A stretch of DNA of 8,366 nt from Dehalococcoidia bacterium UBA1151 (lineage in GTDB: Bacteria; Chloroflexota; Dehalococcoidia; Lucifugimonadales; Lucifugimonadaceae): NCBI GenBank assembly GCA_002311865.1, contig DBZV01000156.1, positions 440 through 8,805 of the forward strand. The letters run 5' to 3'. The notes below the pieces were generated by a model that saw nothing but the letters and a program-made list of their open reading frames with translations, was not told the DNA's origin and did not search any database. The position numbers and the translations under genes were made by a program. Shown piece by piece: positions 1-5,750 of this stretch; the stretch's first letter is position 1; the number at the start of each line of letters is the position of its first letter.

Positions 1-59
1 AAAAAAATAAGTCGTTCCGTCTGATATCAATCGCATGACCGGCTGCGGCAGTCGGCTGT

Positions 60-65
60 GAGGGA
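60..65 (+). promoter_or_regulatory. Ribosome binding site deciding a TTG start
   Basis: GAGGGA lies six bases before the TTG at 72. The family N-terminus (MKIALVSPYE) begins exactly at this TTG and no ATG lies nearby in frame, so the TTG start is well supported. No complete gene is visible in 1-71. All three forward frames contain a stop there, so an upstream gene could end anywhere from about base 10 to base 61. Confidence 0.7.
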
Positions 66-71
66 CACAAT

Positions 72-1199
72 TTGAAGATCGCTCTGGTTTCGCCCTACGA
101 AATCGCCACTTTTGGGGGCGTGAGCGGACACGTACGAAATCTGGCGCAGCAGTTTGTCAATCGCGGTCATGACGTACGGGTATTGGCGCCATGTGACGAT
201 GATCGTGACACGATCGACGGTATCCCGCTCTTCTCCCTCGGTCGGACGTTTGAGTTCCATGCGTCTGGTTCGGTGGCCAAGTTATCGCTCATGATCTGGC
301 ATCATTGGAAGGTGAAGAAGTATCTGAACGATGAGCAGTTCGACATCCTTCACGCCCATGAACCATTCGCACCATTCGCTGGCTTCAACGTGCTGCACAC
401 AGCCCCATGCCCGCGGGTAGGCACTTTTCACGCCTACAACGAGGGACAGATGCGGATGTTCCTCCTCAAGCCAATTTTGCAGAAAATGTTTACCACCCTT
501 GATGGTTGGATAGCCGTTTCCGAGGCTTCAAAAGCGTATGTGTCGCGGCGCTTCCCGGCGCCCTATAAGGTCATCCCAAACGGAGCTGACTACCCGCACT
601 TCTCAAAACCTCGCCCGCGCAGGCCGGAGTTCGACGATGGAAAGATCAACATCCTTTTTGTGGGCCGTGGTGAGGTGCGCAAAGGCCTGAAGTACCTGCT
701 GGGGGCGTTTGACTATGTGAGACGCGATGGATATGACGTTCGCCTCATCGTCGCAGGACCGCAGAATCCCGACCCCGATAGCGCGCGTTACATGGCTGAG
801 AAGGGCCTGGGTGAGGGCGTGGAATTTGTTGGCGCGCCCACTTTTGAAGATCTACCTTCGTACCACCACTCAGCAGACATATTTGTCAGCCCCGCGCTTG
901 GCCGTGAGAGCTTTGGAATGGTCATCGCAGAAGCCATGGCGGCCGGAAAACCGTGCATCGTCTCAGACATTGCGGGTCACCGCAGTGTTATCGGTAGTCC
1001 TGACAATGCCGTACTGACCAACCCGGGCGATGAGATGAGCCTGAAAAATGCCATCAAATTCCTCATTGATCACCCGGCCGAGCGGGAGAGGCTGGGGAAA
1101 GCAGGTCAGGAGAAGGCCAAAGAGTACGATTGGCCCATTGTTGCGGACCAGGTGTACGACTACTACGAGAAGGTGATTGAGAAGACAGCGAAGCAATAG
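72..1199 (+). CDS. GT4-family glycosyltransferase, PimA-like
   Basis: This 375-residue protein is a GT-B fold retaining glycosyltransferase of family GT4. It should move a sugar from a nucleotide donor (GDP-mannose is typical for PimA relatives) to a lipid acceptor at the inner face of the membrane. Visible features are the N-terminal strand MKIALVSPYE with a Gly-rich loop GGVSGH (residues 15-20), the acceptor-side HAHEPF (94-99), PNGAD (169-173), the donor-phosphate loop GRGEVRKG (198-205), and the GT4 signature E279-x7-E287 in GRESFGMVIAE. The length is normal for PimA-like enzymes, and it has no signal peptide or membrane helix. The stop codon overlaps the next gene start by one base (TAGTG), so the two are probably translationally coupled. 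Partnership with a phosphatidyltransferase carrying PIP-synthase features points to a phosphatidylinositol-type acceptor. That acceptor, and mannose as the sugar, are inference; another GT4 specificity is possible. Confidence 0.88.
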   Translation: MKIALVSPYEIATFGGVSGHVRNLAQQFVNRGHDVRVLAPCDDDRDTIDGIPLFSLGRTFEFHASGSVAKLSLMIWHHWKVKKYLNDEQFDILHAHEPFAPFAGFNVLHTAPCPRVGTFHAYNEGQMRMFLLKPILQKMFTTLDGWIAVSEASKAYVSRRFPAPYKVIPNGADYPHFSKPRPRRPEFDDGKINILFVGRGEVRKGLKYLLGAFDYVRRDGYDVRLIVAGPQNPDPDSARYMAEKGLGEGVEFVGAPTFEDLPSYHHSADIFVSPALGRESFGMVIAEAMAAGKPCIVSDIAGHRSVIGSPDNAVLTNPGDEMSLKNAIKFLIDHPAERERLGKAGQEKAKEYDWPIVADQVYDYYEKVIEKTAKQ

Positions 1200-1831
1200 T
1201 GTCGGGACAGGATGTCGGTATGACTGATATCCAGGGACTCAGAGATTGGCTACGCTCACTGGCAGCGAACTGGTTCGAGCGGCCGATGGTCTCCGCCTTT
1301 GCCGCGGTCGGCATCTCCGCCAACGTCGCCACGCTAATCGGCGTTGCCATCGCCGGCGTGGCCGCATACTTCGCGGCCGTTGGCGACTTCAGGATCGCGG
1401 GAATCCTGGTCATCGTTGGTTCAGCGATGGACCTGATCGATGGCGGGCTGGCGCGCCGCGCTGGGACGGTCACCAAACGCGGCGCAATCCTCGATTCCGT
1501 GGTTGATCGCGTGAGCGAAACGCTCGTGTTCGTGGGCCTCATCATCTACTACACCGACCCCGACACCGCCAGCCAGACGGAAGCGATACTGATCCCCATC
1601 GCGCTCGGCGGATCACTGATGGTCAGCTACGTTCGAGCGCGCGCAGAGGGACTTGGTTTGCGCGGCAAAGCCGGCTTCTTCACACGCCCGGAACGCGTCG
1701 CGCTTACCGGCATATTGCTCATCGCCGGTCAGCCGACGATTCTGCTCTGGATCCTTGCCGTTGGAACTCCTCTTAGCGCCGCAATGAGGTTCATCGACGT
1801 GTGGGGCAACGCAGACGAGCCACTCGACTAA
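1199..1831 (+). CDS. CDP-alcohol phosphatidyltransferase, PIP-synthase-like
   Basis: This is an integral membrane enzyme of 210 residues that moves the phosphatidyl group from CDP-diacylglycerol to an alcohol. The family signature is complete: D78-x2-D81-G82-x2-A85-R86-x8-G95-x3-D99-x3-D103, where the Asp residues bind the metal and D103 is the expected base. Hydrophobic stretches lie near residues 45-61, 66-77, 107-117, 128-143 and 168-195. The segment SYVRARAEGLGLRGKAGF followed by TRPERV resembles the conserved region of phosphatidylinositol-phosphate synthases and PgsA enzymes. The GTG start at 1199 overlaps the upstream stop. An in-frame ATG at 1220, with AGGA seven bases before it, is an equally plausible start and would remove seven residues. 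Inositol 1-phosphate as the alcohol is inferred from the PimA-like neighbour; glycerol 3-phosphate (PgsA) is the main alternative. Confidence 0.87.
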   Translation: MSGQDVGMTDIQGLRDWLRSLAANWFERPMVSAFAAVGISANVATLIGVAIAGVAAYFAAVGDFRIAGILVIVGSAMDLIDGGLARRAGTVTKRGAILDSVVDRVSETLVFVGLIIYYTDPDTASQTEAILIPIALGGSLMVSYVRARAEGLGLRGKAGFFTRPERVALTGILLIAGQPTILLWILAVGTPLSAAMRFIDVWGNADEPLD

Positions 1832-1914
1832 CGGTAGCGTTACGGAGCCAGAGGCAGTCCATATGCCCTCCCTCAGCGTAGTATTCCAGTAGCAACTCAT
1901 CTCCAGTTCCACCC

Positions 1915-3456
1915 GTGGACCCAAGCGACCAGACACCAGACGTGAACAACATCTCAAGAAGACTCAATCGGCCACTCCTGGGCCTCATATTCGCGCTCGT
2001 CGCTATTCTGTTGACACTCGCGACCCCTGGCGCAGTGCGTGCTGAGGCAGACGTGAAGATCATCTCCGCTGGCGCAGTGAGCGAGTTCCCGGATGGCATT
2101 CAATTTTCGTTGGAGTTCGAGTCGGATGCGGAGATCGAAGAAGTCGCGATTCGATTCAGGGTCGCCGGATTGGGCTCGTCCCAGTACAACTACCTGGTTC
2201 TGGATGAGATGGGCGCCGGAAGCACCAAAGCCATCCTCATCTCAGGCGAATACTTCCTCAGGAAGAACACCAGAGCCACCTACTCGCCACCCGGCACTGT
2301 GGTTGAGTACTTCTTTGAAATTACCGATGCGAACGGTGAGATTGCGGTTACAGACTCACAAGAGTTGATCTACATGGATGCACGCTACGAGTGGGACACT
2401 GTGACCATTGGACCGGTCACCACGTTCTATCACGGCCCTGTGAAGGTCCGCGCCACCAGCATGAGCCAGGTTGCCGTGGACACGCTGGACAACATGGGGC
2501 CGCTGCTGGGTGCGGAGATAGAAACACCACTCCGGATCGTCATGTACAACAACAACGCAGAGATGATTGGCGCCCTGGCCTCAAGAAGCAGCGCTATCTC
2601 AAGTGAGCTGATTACGGAGGGGCAGGCGTTTGGTCAGCAGAACGTGGTGTTGCTGCTTGGCAACGGACGACGCGCCGGAGGGACAATTTCTCACGAACTT
2701 ACCCACGTGTTGGTTCAGCGCGCCACCTCTGGCGGCGTTCTTTCAATTCCTCTCTGGCTGAACGAAGGATTGGCAGAGTTTGGGAATGTAGACCCCAGCC
2801 TCTCCTACGTGCGCTACCTTGAGTGGGCAGTCGATACCGGCAGGATGACGCCATTCGAGTCTCTCACGGTGTTCCCGGGCGACCCCAACCTGAACCTCGT
2901 CGCATACGGGCAGTCTCGAAGTGTGGTCGAGTTCATGGTGCTTGAGTTTGGCCGCGACAAGATGACTGAGCTGATGGCCACGGTGAACAGCGGCATACCG
3001 TTTGAGCGTGCGCTTCGCCTCACGTACGGAATGAGTACGCGTGAACTTGATGAGATCTGGCGGAGTGAAATCGGGGCTGGGCCGCTCCCTGATAAATTCG
3101 TACCATTTTCGCCCGCCCAGTCTACCGCGACTCCTGAGCCGTCTGGCGGCGCAGTGGGCCTGATAACCCTGGATAGCGCCGCCGCAGCGGGCTCTGTCGA
3201 TCTGGATGATTCAACCGAATCCGATGATCCGTCTCCGACTCCTGAAGTAGAAGAAGTCGCTGAAGATGCTGTCGAAGCATCCCCCGCGCCGGAGTCCACG
3301 GTAGAGGCGCAACCCACAGGTACCAGTGGAGGCTGCTCCGCGCCATCGCAATCGGGCACCCCACTGGAAGCGAGCTCCGCAGCCCTGACAATCCTGCCGC
3401 TGATTGGCCTAGGCTGGATGGGGTTCAAGGCAATCCGTAGGCGCCGCACCCGGTAG
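1915..3456 (+). CDS. Exported gluzincin metallopeptidase (peptidase MA-like) with C-terminal anchor
   Basis: This 513-residue protein has an N-terminal signal peptide: RRLNRP, then a hydrophobic core at residues 21-37, with a likely cut after VRA (41-43). Residues about 45-160 look like an all-beta ligand or Ig-like domain. The catalytic region has HELTH (260-264) and WLNEGLAEF (281-289), the zinc-binding HExxH plus downstream Glu (E284) arrangement of gluzincins of the peptidase-MA type. Residues 400-470 are a Pro/Ser/Thr/Glu-rich linker. The end is tripartite: SGGC (471-474), a hydrophobic helix (about 488-503), then RRRR, like a protein-sorting tail. The protein should therefore face the outside while anchored in the membrane. 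The GTG at 1915 has no clear ribosome binding site; GTG at 1942 is an alternative and still keeps the signal peptide. It lies 83 bases after the phosphatidyltransferase, so shared transcription is possible. The substrate is unknown. Confidence 0.82.
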   Translation: MDPSDQTPDVNNISRRLNRPLLGLIFALVAILLTLATPGAVRAEADVKIISAGAVSEFPDGIQFSLEFESDAEIEEVAIRFRVAGLGSSQYNYLVLDEMGAGSTKAILISGEYFLRKNTRATYSPPGTVVEYFFEITDANGEIAVTDSQELIYMDARYEWDTVTIGPVTTFYHGPVKVRATSMSQVAVDTLDNMGPLLGAEIETPLRIVMYNNNAEMIGALASRSSAISSELITEGQAFGQQNVVLLLGNGRRAGGTISHELTHVLVQRATSGGVLSIPLWLNEGLAEFGNVDPSLSYVRYLEWAVDTGRMTPFESLTVFPGDPNLNLVAYGQSRSVVEFMVLEFGRDKMTELMATVNSGIPFERALRLTYGMSTRELDEIWRSEIGAGPLPDKFVPFSPAQSTATPEPSGGAVGLITLDSAAAAGSVDLDDSTESDDPSPTPEVEEVAEDAVEASPAPESTVEAQPTGTSGGCSAPSQSGTPLEASSAALTILPLIGLGWMGFKAIRRRRTR

Positions 3457-3470
3457 CTGGCGGGCCTGGT

Positions 3471-3491
3471 TCTCCTGAGCCCGTCGAAGGG
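3471..3491 (+). repeat. Split-motif repeat, copy 1 (TCCTGAGC / GTCGAAGG)
   Basis: TCTCCTGAGC is followed after two bases by GTCGAAGGG. The same two halves return at 3624-3664, there separated by a longer GC-rich insert. The copy sits 14 bases after the metallopeptidase stop, inside a larger dyad of CGGGCC (3461-3466) with GGCCCG (3490-3495), so it could also help end transcription. No T-run follows. Confidence 0.5.
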
Positions 3492-3546
3492 CCCGACCCT
3501 GGGATCGTGGAGTCTTGGAATATTCAGACATTCGCTGCCCCGGAGG

Positions 3547-3562
3547 GTGGGGCAAGCCCCAC
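3547..3562. repeat. Perfect 7-bp hairpin, GGGGC type, copy 1
   Basis: GTGGGGC pairs perfectly with GCCCCAC around a two-base centre (AA). It pairs with the copy at 3577, from which it differs at one stem position where both arms changed together (T-A here, C-G there). The copies start exactly 30 bases apart. Confidence 0.7.
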
Positions 3563-3576
3563 ATCTACCGTGATCT

Positions 3577-3592
3577 GCGGGGCCTGCCCCGC
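3577..3592. repeat. Perfect 7-bp hairpin, GGGGC type, copy 2
   Basis: GCGGGGC pairs perfectly with GCCCCGC around the centre CT. Compared with the copy at 3547, the second base pair is C-G instead of T-A, so the stem is kept by a compensating change. Confidence 0.7.
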
Positions 3593-3623
3593 TCCGAATC
3601 GCGTAAGCGCTGGACGGTGGTAT

Positions 3624-3664
3624 GTCATCCCGAGCGGAGGCCGCTTTGGGCCGCAGTCGAAGGA
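3624..3664 (+). repeat. Split-motif repeat, copy 2 (TCCCGAGC / GTCGAAGGA)
   Basis: GTCATCCCGAGC and GTCGAAGGA flank a 20-base GC-rich insert containing GGCCGC and GGGCCGC. The flanking halves match copy 1 at 3471-3491. From memory, elements with a TCCTGAGC...GTCGAAGGA frame are frequent between genes in many environmental bacterial genomes, but I cannot verify this here. Confidence 0.5.
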
Positions 3665-3716
3665 CCTGTTACCTTCGTGGGCTGCGACGGATCCGACATG
3701 CTCGCTCGCCGGATCT

Positions 3717-3745
3717 GTGCGGGCAAGGATGCCCGCACTACGCCA
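3717..3745. repeat. Hairpin repeat, CGGGCA type, copy A
   Basis: GTGCGGGCA (3717-3725) and TGCCCGCAC (3730-3738) form a perfect 9-bp stem with loop AGGA, followed by the shared flank CTACGCCA. The unit returns 47 bases downstream with two compensating stem changes. Confidence 0.72.
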
Positions 3746-3763
3746 GGGATATGCATCCAGTTC

Positions 3764-3792
3764 GCACGGGCAGAAATGCCCGTGCTACGCCA
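3764..3792. repeat. Hairpin repeat, CGGGCA type, copy B
   Basis: GCACGGGCA (3764-3772) and TGCCCGTGC (3777-3785) form a perfect 9-bp stem with loop GAAA, followed by the same flank CTACGCCA. On the minus strand the flank supplies the last codons and TAG stop of the kinase-like gene, and the stem starts at the last base of that stop. It may end that transcript, although no T-run follows. Confidence 0.72.
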
Positions 3793-4390
3793 TCCCATCC
3801 TCCAAACCAAAGTGCGCCGCCACCAGTTGCACCACATCCTCCACACCCAACCCACCATCATTCCTGACACACCTGTATCTCGCCTCAATCGCAGCTGCTT
3901 CGATCAGGTCCGCGAACTGCTCATCAAGCAACATCCACTCCTCCCACGCCTGCCCCGGATCTGCGAATGGGGCCAAAATTAGTTTCACCCATTCGCCCCG
4001 CTGTCGATTAACTCGACGTTGAAATGACGCCGTCGGCAGCAGGTAGATGACATATTCAGGATCAACGTGATGGGCGGCCAACAGATGCGGAAGCAGTCCC
4101 GGACCTTCCACGACCACGGCCCGCGCCTGCGATAACTCTTCGATCTGGCTAACCACGGTTGGAAACGCAGGAGCGTAGCGCTCCATTTTCAGCTCGTTGG
4201 ACATCCAGAACCAGGGACCGTCTTTGATGAGGAACTCTTCGAACGCAGGATCGTTCAGCATGTGCCAGTCGAGGTGATACGTCTTCAGATCGTGGCGTTC
4301 GGCGAGCAGCCGAGCAGTCGTTGACTTCCCACCACTAAATGAACCACCAATCCAGTAGACAGGGTAGGTTTCAAGTGGCGGTAGGGACAT
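3785..4390 (-). CDS. P-loop kinase-like protein of unknown substrate
   Basis: This 201-residue soluble protein opens with a strand (VYWIGG) and a Walker A loop G16-SFSG-G21-K22-S23-T24, so it binds ATP or GTP. VVVEG (92-96) is placed where nucleoside-kinase-like proteins have Walker B, and the Arg-rich FQRRVNRQR (123-131) looks like a lid segment contacting the phosphates. DWHML (41-45) lies where the acceptor often binds. Size and motif order fit small-molecule kinases of the uridine/adenylate/shikimate-kinase superfamily, but no motif fixes the substrate, so I give no specific name. ATG at 4390 has only a weak GAGAG upstream. The gene points toward the metallopeptidase, with the repeat island between them. 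Its C-terminal codons and stop come from a repeat unit, so the original end may have been different. Confidence 0.75.
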   Translation of the reverse strand: MSLPPLETYPVYWIGGSFSGGKSTTARLLAERHDLKTYHLDWHMLNDPAFEEFLIKDGPWFWMSNELKMERYAPAFPTVVSQIEELSQARAVVVEGPGLLPHLLAAHHVDPEYVIYLLPTASFQRRVNRQRGEWVKLILAPFADPGQAWEEWMLLDEQFADLIEAAAIEARYRCVRNDGGLGVEDVVQLVAAHFGLEDGMA

Positions 4391-4657
4391 GCGGCGCTCT
4401 CAAGACGTAGTGGTCACACAGATTACGGCGCTGCGGGGAAAGCGCTAAGAGGCGGGTGGCGGAAAGATAGAGCGGCATCGAACGATGGCGCGTTGCGACG
4501 TGCGCTTCACCTCGATGTGCACCCATACCGGGTTCTCAGACTCAACAACGCAGAGGGTCTCTGCGCATCCTGCGCTATCTGAAATTACGAAAAGCGCAAT
4601 ATATCGTTGCAGATGTTACGAAATATCAACAATGGATTGGGCGAATTGGTTGACACC
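4391..4657. other. Spacer between two minus-strand genes
   Basis: I see no gene in these 267 bases. One small perfect hairpin lies at 4549-4565 (CGCAGAG / CTCTGCG, loop GGT). The octamer TTACGAAA occurs twice, at 4585 and 4616, in an AT-richer part. A promoter for the kinase-like gene is expected here, but I cannot point to a convincing -35/-10 pair. Confidence 0.4.
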
Positions 4658-5499
4658 CTAATTTCTGTTACCTAGACTGCGGATATTCAGGAGGATCTGC
4701 GCCTTTGCGTCGTCCGATACGAACGTGCAGTGCGTGCGGAAGGCCTCCAGCGACTGCTTGTGCGTCATGAAGAAGTTGACCACCGGGTAGTTGGAACCCC
4801 ACACCATGCGGGTGCCGTAGCGCTCGTACGCCGCCTTGTAGATCCAGAGCGTATCGGAATACGGATACTCCCACTTGCGGTCGTCGTCACTCAGGTAGGA
4901 GAAGCCGGTTAGCTTCAGGTACATATTCGGCACCTTCACCGACTCCAGCACCTGGTTGAGCATCGTGTGTGGCGGTGGCTCGCTGGCCTTCAGGCCCGCC
5001 ATGTGGTGACTCAAGATCGGCATCGACGGAAACCCCGCTGCGACTTTTCGCAGCGCACCTGGTGGTGCGGCGCGCCCGCGATGTTGGCGATGAATCCTGC
5101 GTCCGCTGCGACACGAAAAAAGTCTAGTCCCTCCTGCGACGTAAGCCACGACCCGTCATCTTCACTCCTCAAGTAGTGCGTGAAGCCCTTCATGGGCCAC
5201 CGCTTGATCGCCGCCTCCATTCGACCTGCCGCGCCGGACGTCTGATACGTGTCTGACCACGAGCAGTCGACATCCGCGTACTGGTACAAGCGGGACGGAT
5301 ACCGACGCACGGCGTCTGCTATGTAGTCGTTGTTGTTCGGATTGTGCTCGATCTGCGCCGAGACAATCGTTGCCTGCTGAACGCCGTTGATGTCCATCTG
5401 GTTGATGAGCTGCTCAATCCGGCCGCGCGACTCCGGGTCAGGCACCGACGGCTCGTACGGCCAGTACTCCCATGCGTGGCAATGTGAATCGATAAGCAT
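4658..5499 (-). pseudogene. Amidohydrolase_2 family metal-dependent hydrolase, frameshifted
   Basis: Two overlapping frames together make one TIM-barrel hydrolase of about 280 residues, a normal length. The first frame (5499 to about 5060) begins MLIDSHCHAW, with the metal-binding D4-x-H6-x-H8, and runs to GFIANIAGAPHHQ. The second frame continues GALRKVAAGF, then LSHHMAG with the next conserved His, and WGSNYPV near the C-terminal end, where the usual Asp of GSDxP is Asn (codon 4790-4792). One base missing at the GG of CAGGTGCG (plus-strand CC at 5058-5059) explains the break; restoring a G gives an unbroken HHQGALRK. AAAGGA, eight bases before the ATG at 5499, is a good ribosome binding site. 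Family members hydrolyse or decarboxylate small carboxylic, lactone or amide substrates; the substrate here is unknown. It could be a true pseudogene or a sequencing error in an intact gene. Confidence 0.8.
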
Positions 5500-5609
5500 C
5501 AGCGGTGTCCTTTGCCCGGGTACGGAATCGCGCTTTGTGGGGCAGGAAGCCCGCAGCGCATCTCAATCAGACACCGCATCCTACCGCGCTACGCGTTCGC
5601 GCTGCTTGT

Positions 5610-5647
5610 GTAACGGGAAGTTCACGCCCATGAAACATGGATGAAAC
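5610..5647 (+). promoter_or_regulatory. GlnR-type operator: four half-sites at 11-bp period
   Basis: Half-sites GTAAC (5610), TTCAC (5621), GAAAC (5632) and GAAAC (5643) are each separated by exactly six bases. The actinobacterial GlnR consensus is gTnAC-n6-GaAAC-n6-GtnAC-n6-GAAAC. Three half-sites match a half-site form exactly and the TTCAC matches TnAC. The box ends 103 bases before the amt start codon, and amt is a classic GlnR target. A PhoP-type box, also OmpR-family with 11-bp units containing GTTCAC, is the main alternative. Binding is inferred, not shown. Confidence 0.6.
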
Positions 5648-5713
5648 ATTGCGCCCGTAATCTTCCGGCGTCACCTTGAGCACCGATGCTTGGGGTTAAC
5701 CATTTAGACACTG

Positions 5714-5727
5714 CCCGCACGTGCGGG
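5714..5727. promoter_or_regulatory. Perfect 14-bp palindrome upstream of amt
   Basis: CCCGCAC is followed directly by its reverse complement GTGCGGG, with no loop. A loopless dyad suits a dimeric DNA-binding protein better than an RNA hairpin. It sits 23 bases before the amt ATG, in the region where the transcription start or leader should be, so a repressor site is plausible. No clear -35/-10 pair was found around it. Confidence 0.5.
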
Positions 5728-5742
5728 GTGAATCGATTGGGC

Positions 5743-5748
5743 GGAGGG
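5743..5748 (+). promoter_or_regulatory. Ribosome binding site deciding the amt start
   Basis: GGAGGG stands only two bases before the ATG at 5751. The spacing is short, but the protein begins MDTGTTAWLL as in other Amt proteins. A longer frame from the GTG at 5721 would add ten residues without family support and would start inside the palindrome. Confidence 0.55.
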
Positions 5749-5750
5749 AT

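Larger units (their letters stand above)
3457..3784. repeat. Gene-free repeat cluster (four hairpins and two split motifs)
   Basis: This 328-base stretch separates the metallopeptidase from the convergent kinase-like gene. I see no credible gene here: the overlapping forward reading frames have no family features and run into the antisense of the kinase gene. It is packed with short dyads instead, listed individually below. Two are GGGGC-stem hairpins, two are CGGGCA-stem hairpins, and two carry a TCCTGAGC-type half followed by GTCGAAGG. The density and pairing of related copies suggest an intergenic mobile-type repeat island, possibly also ending transcription from both flanking genes. Confidence 0.7.

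Noticed and set aside
2814..3449. Long minus-strand frame inside the metallopeptidase gene
   Set aside because: It is a shadow of the opposite strand with Ser/Arg/Pro-rich composition and no recognisable domain; the plus-strand protein has a full set of motifs.
3547..3792. Possible CRISPR array from regularly spaced repeats
   Set aside because: Only two copies of each hairpin type are present, they are self-complementary and different between families, spacers are not uniform, and no cas gene is near.
3507..4022. Forward reading frames across the repeat island
   Set aside because: They consist of repeat sequence and the antisense of the kinase-like gene, with no family motif and no ribosome binding site.
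4650..4678. Sigma70-like promoter on the plus strand: TTGACA, 17-base gap, TAGACT
   Set aside because: The boxes look good but point antisense into the 3' end of the amidohydrolase with no forward gene for over 1 kb. It is probably chance, although an antisense RNA could be tested by stranded RNA-seq.
5530..5559. Hairpin GCGC-TGTGGG / CCCGCA-GCGC in the amidohydrolase-amt gap
   Set aside because: It needs a two-base bulge and one G-T pair and matches no known leader element, so it is too weak to list as a feature.
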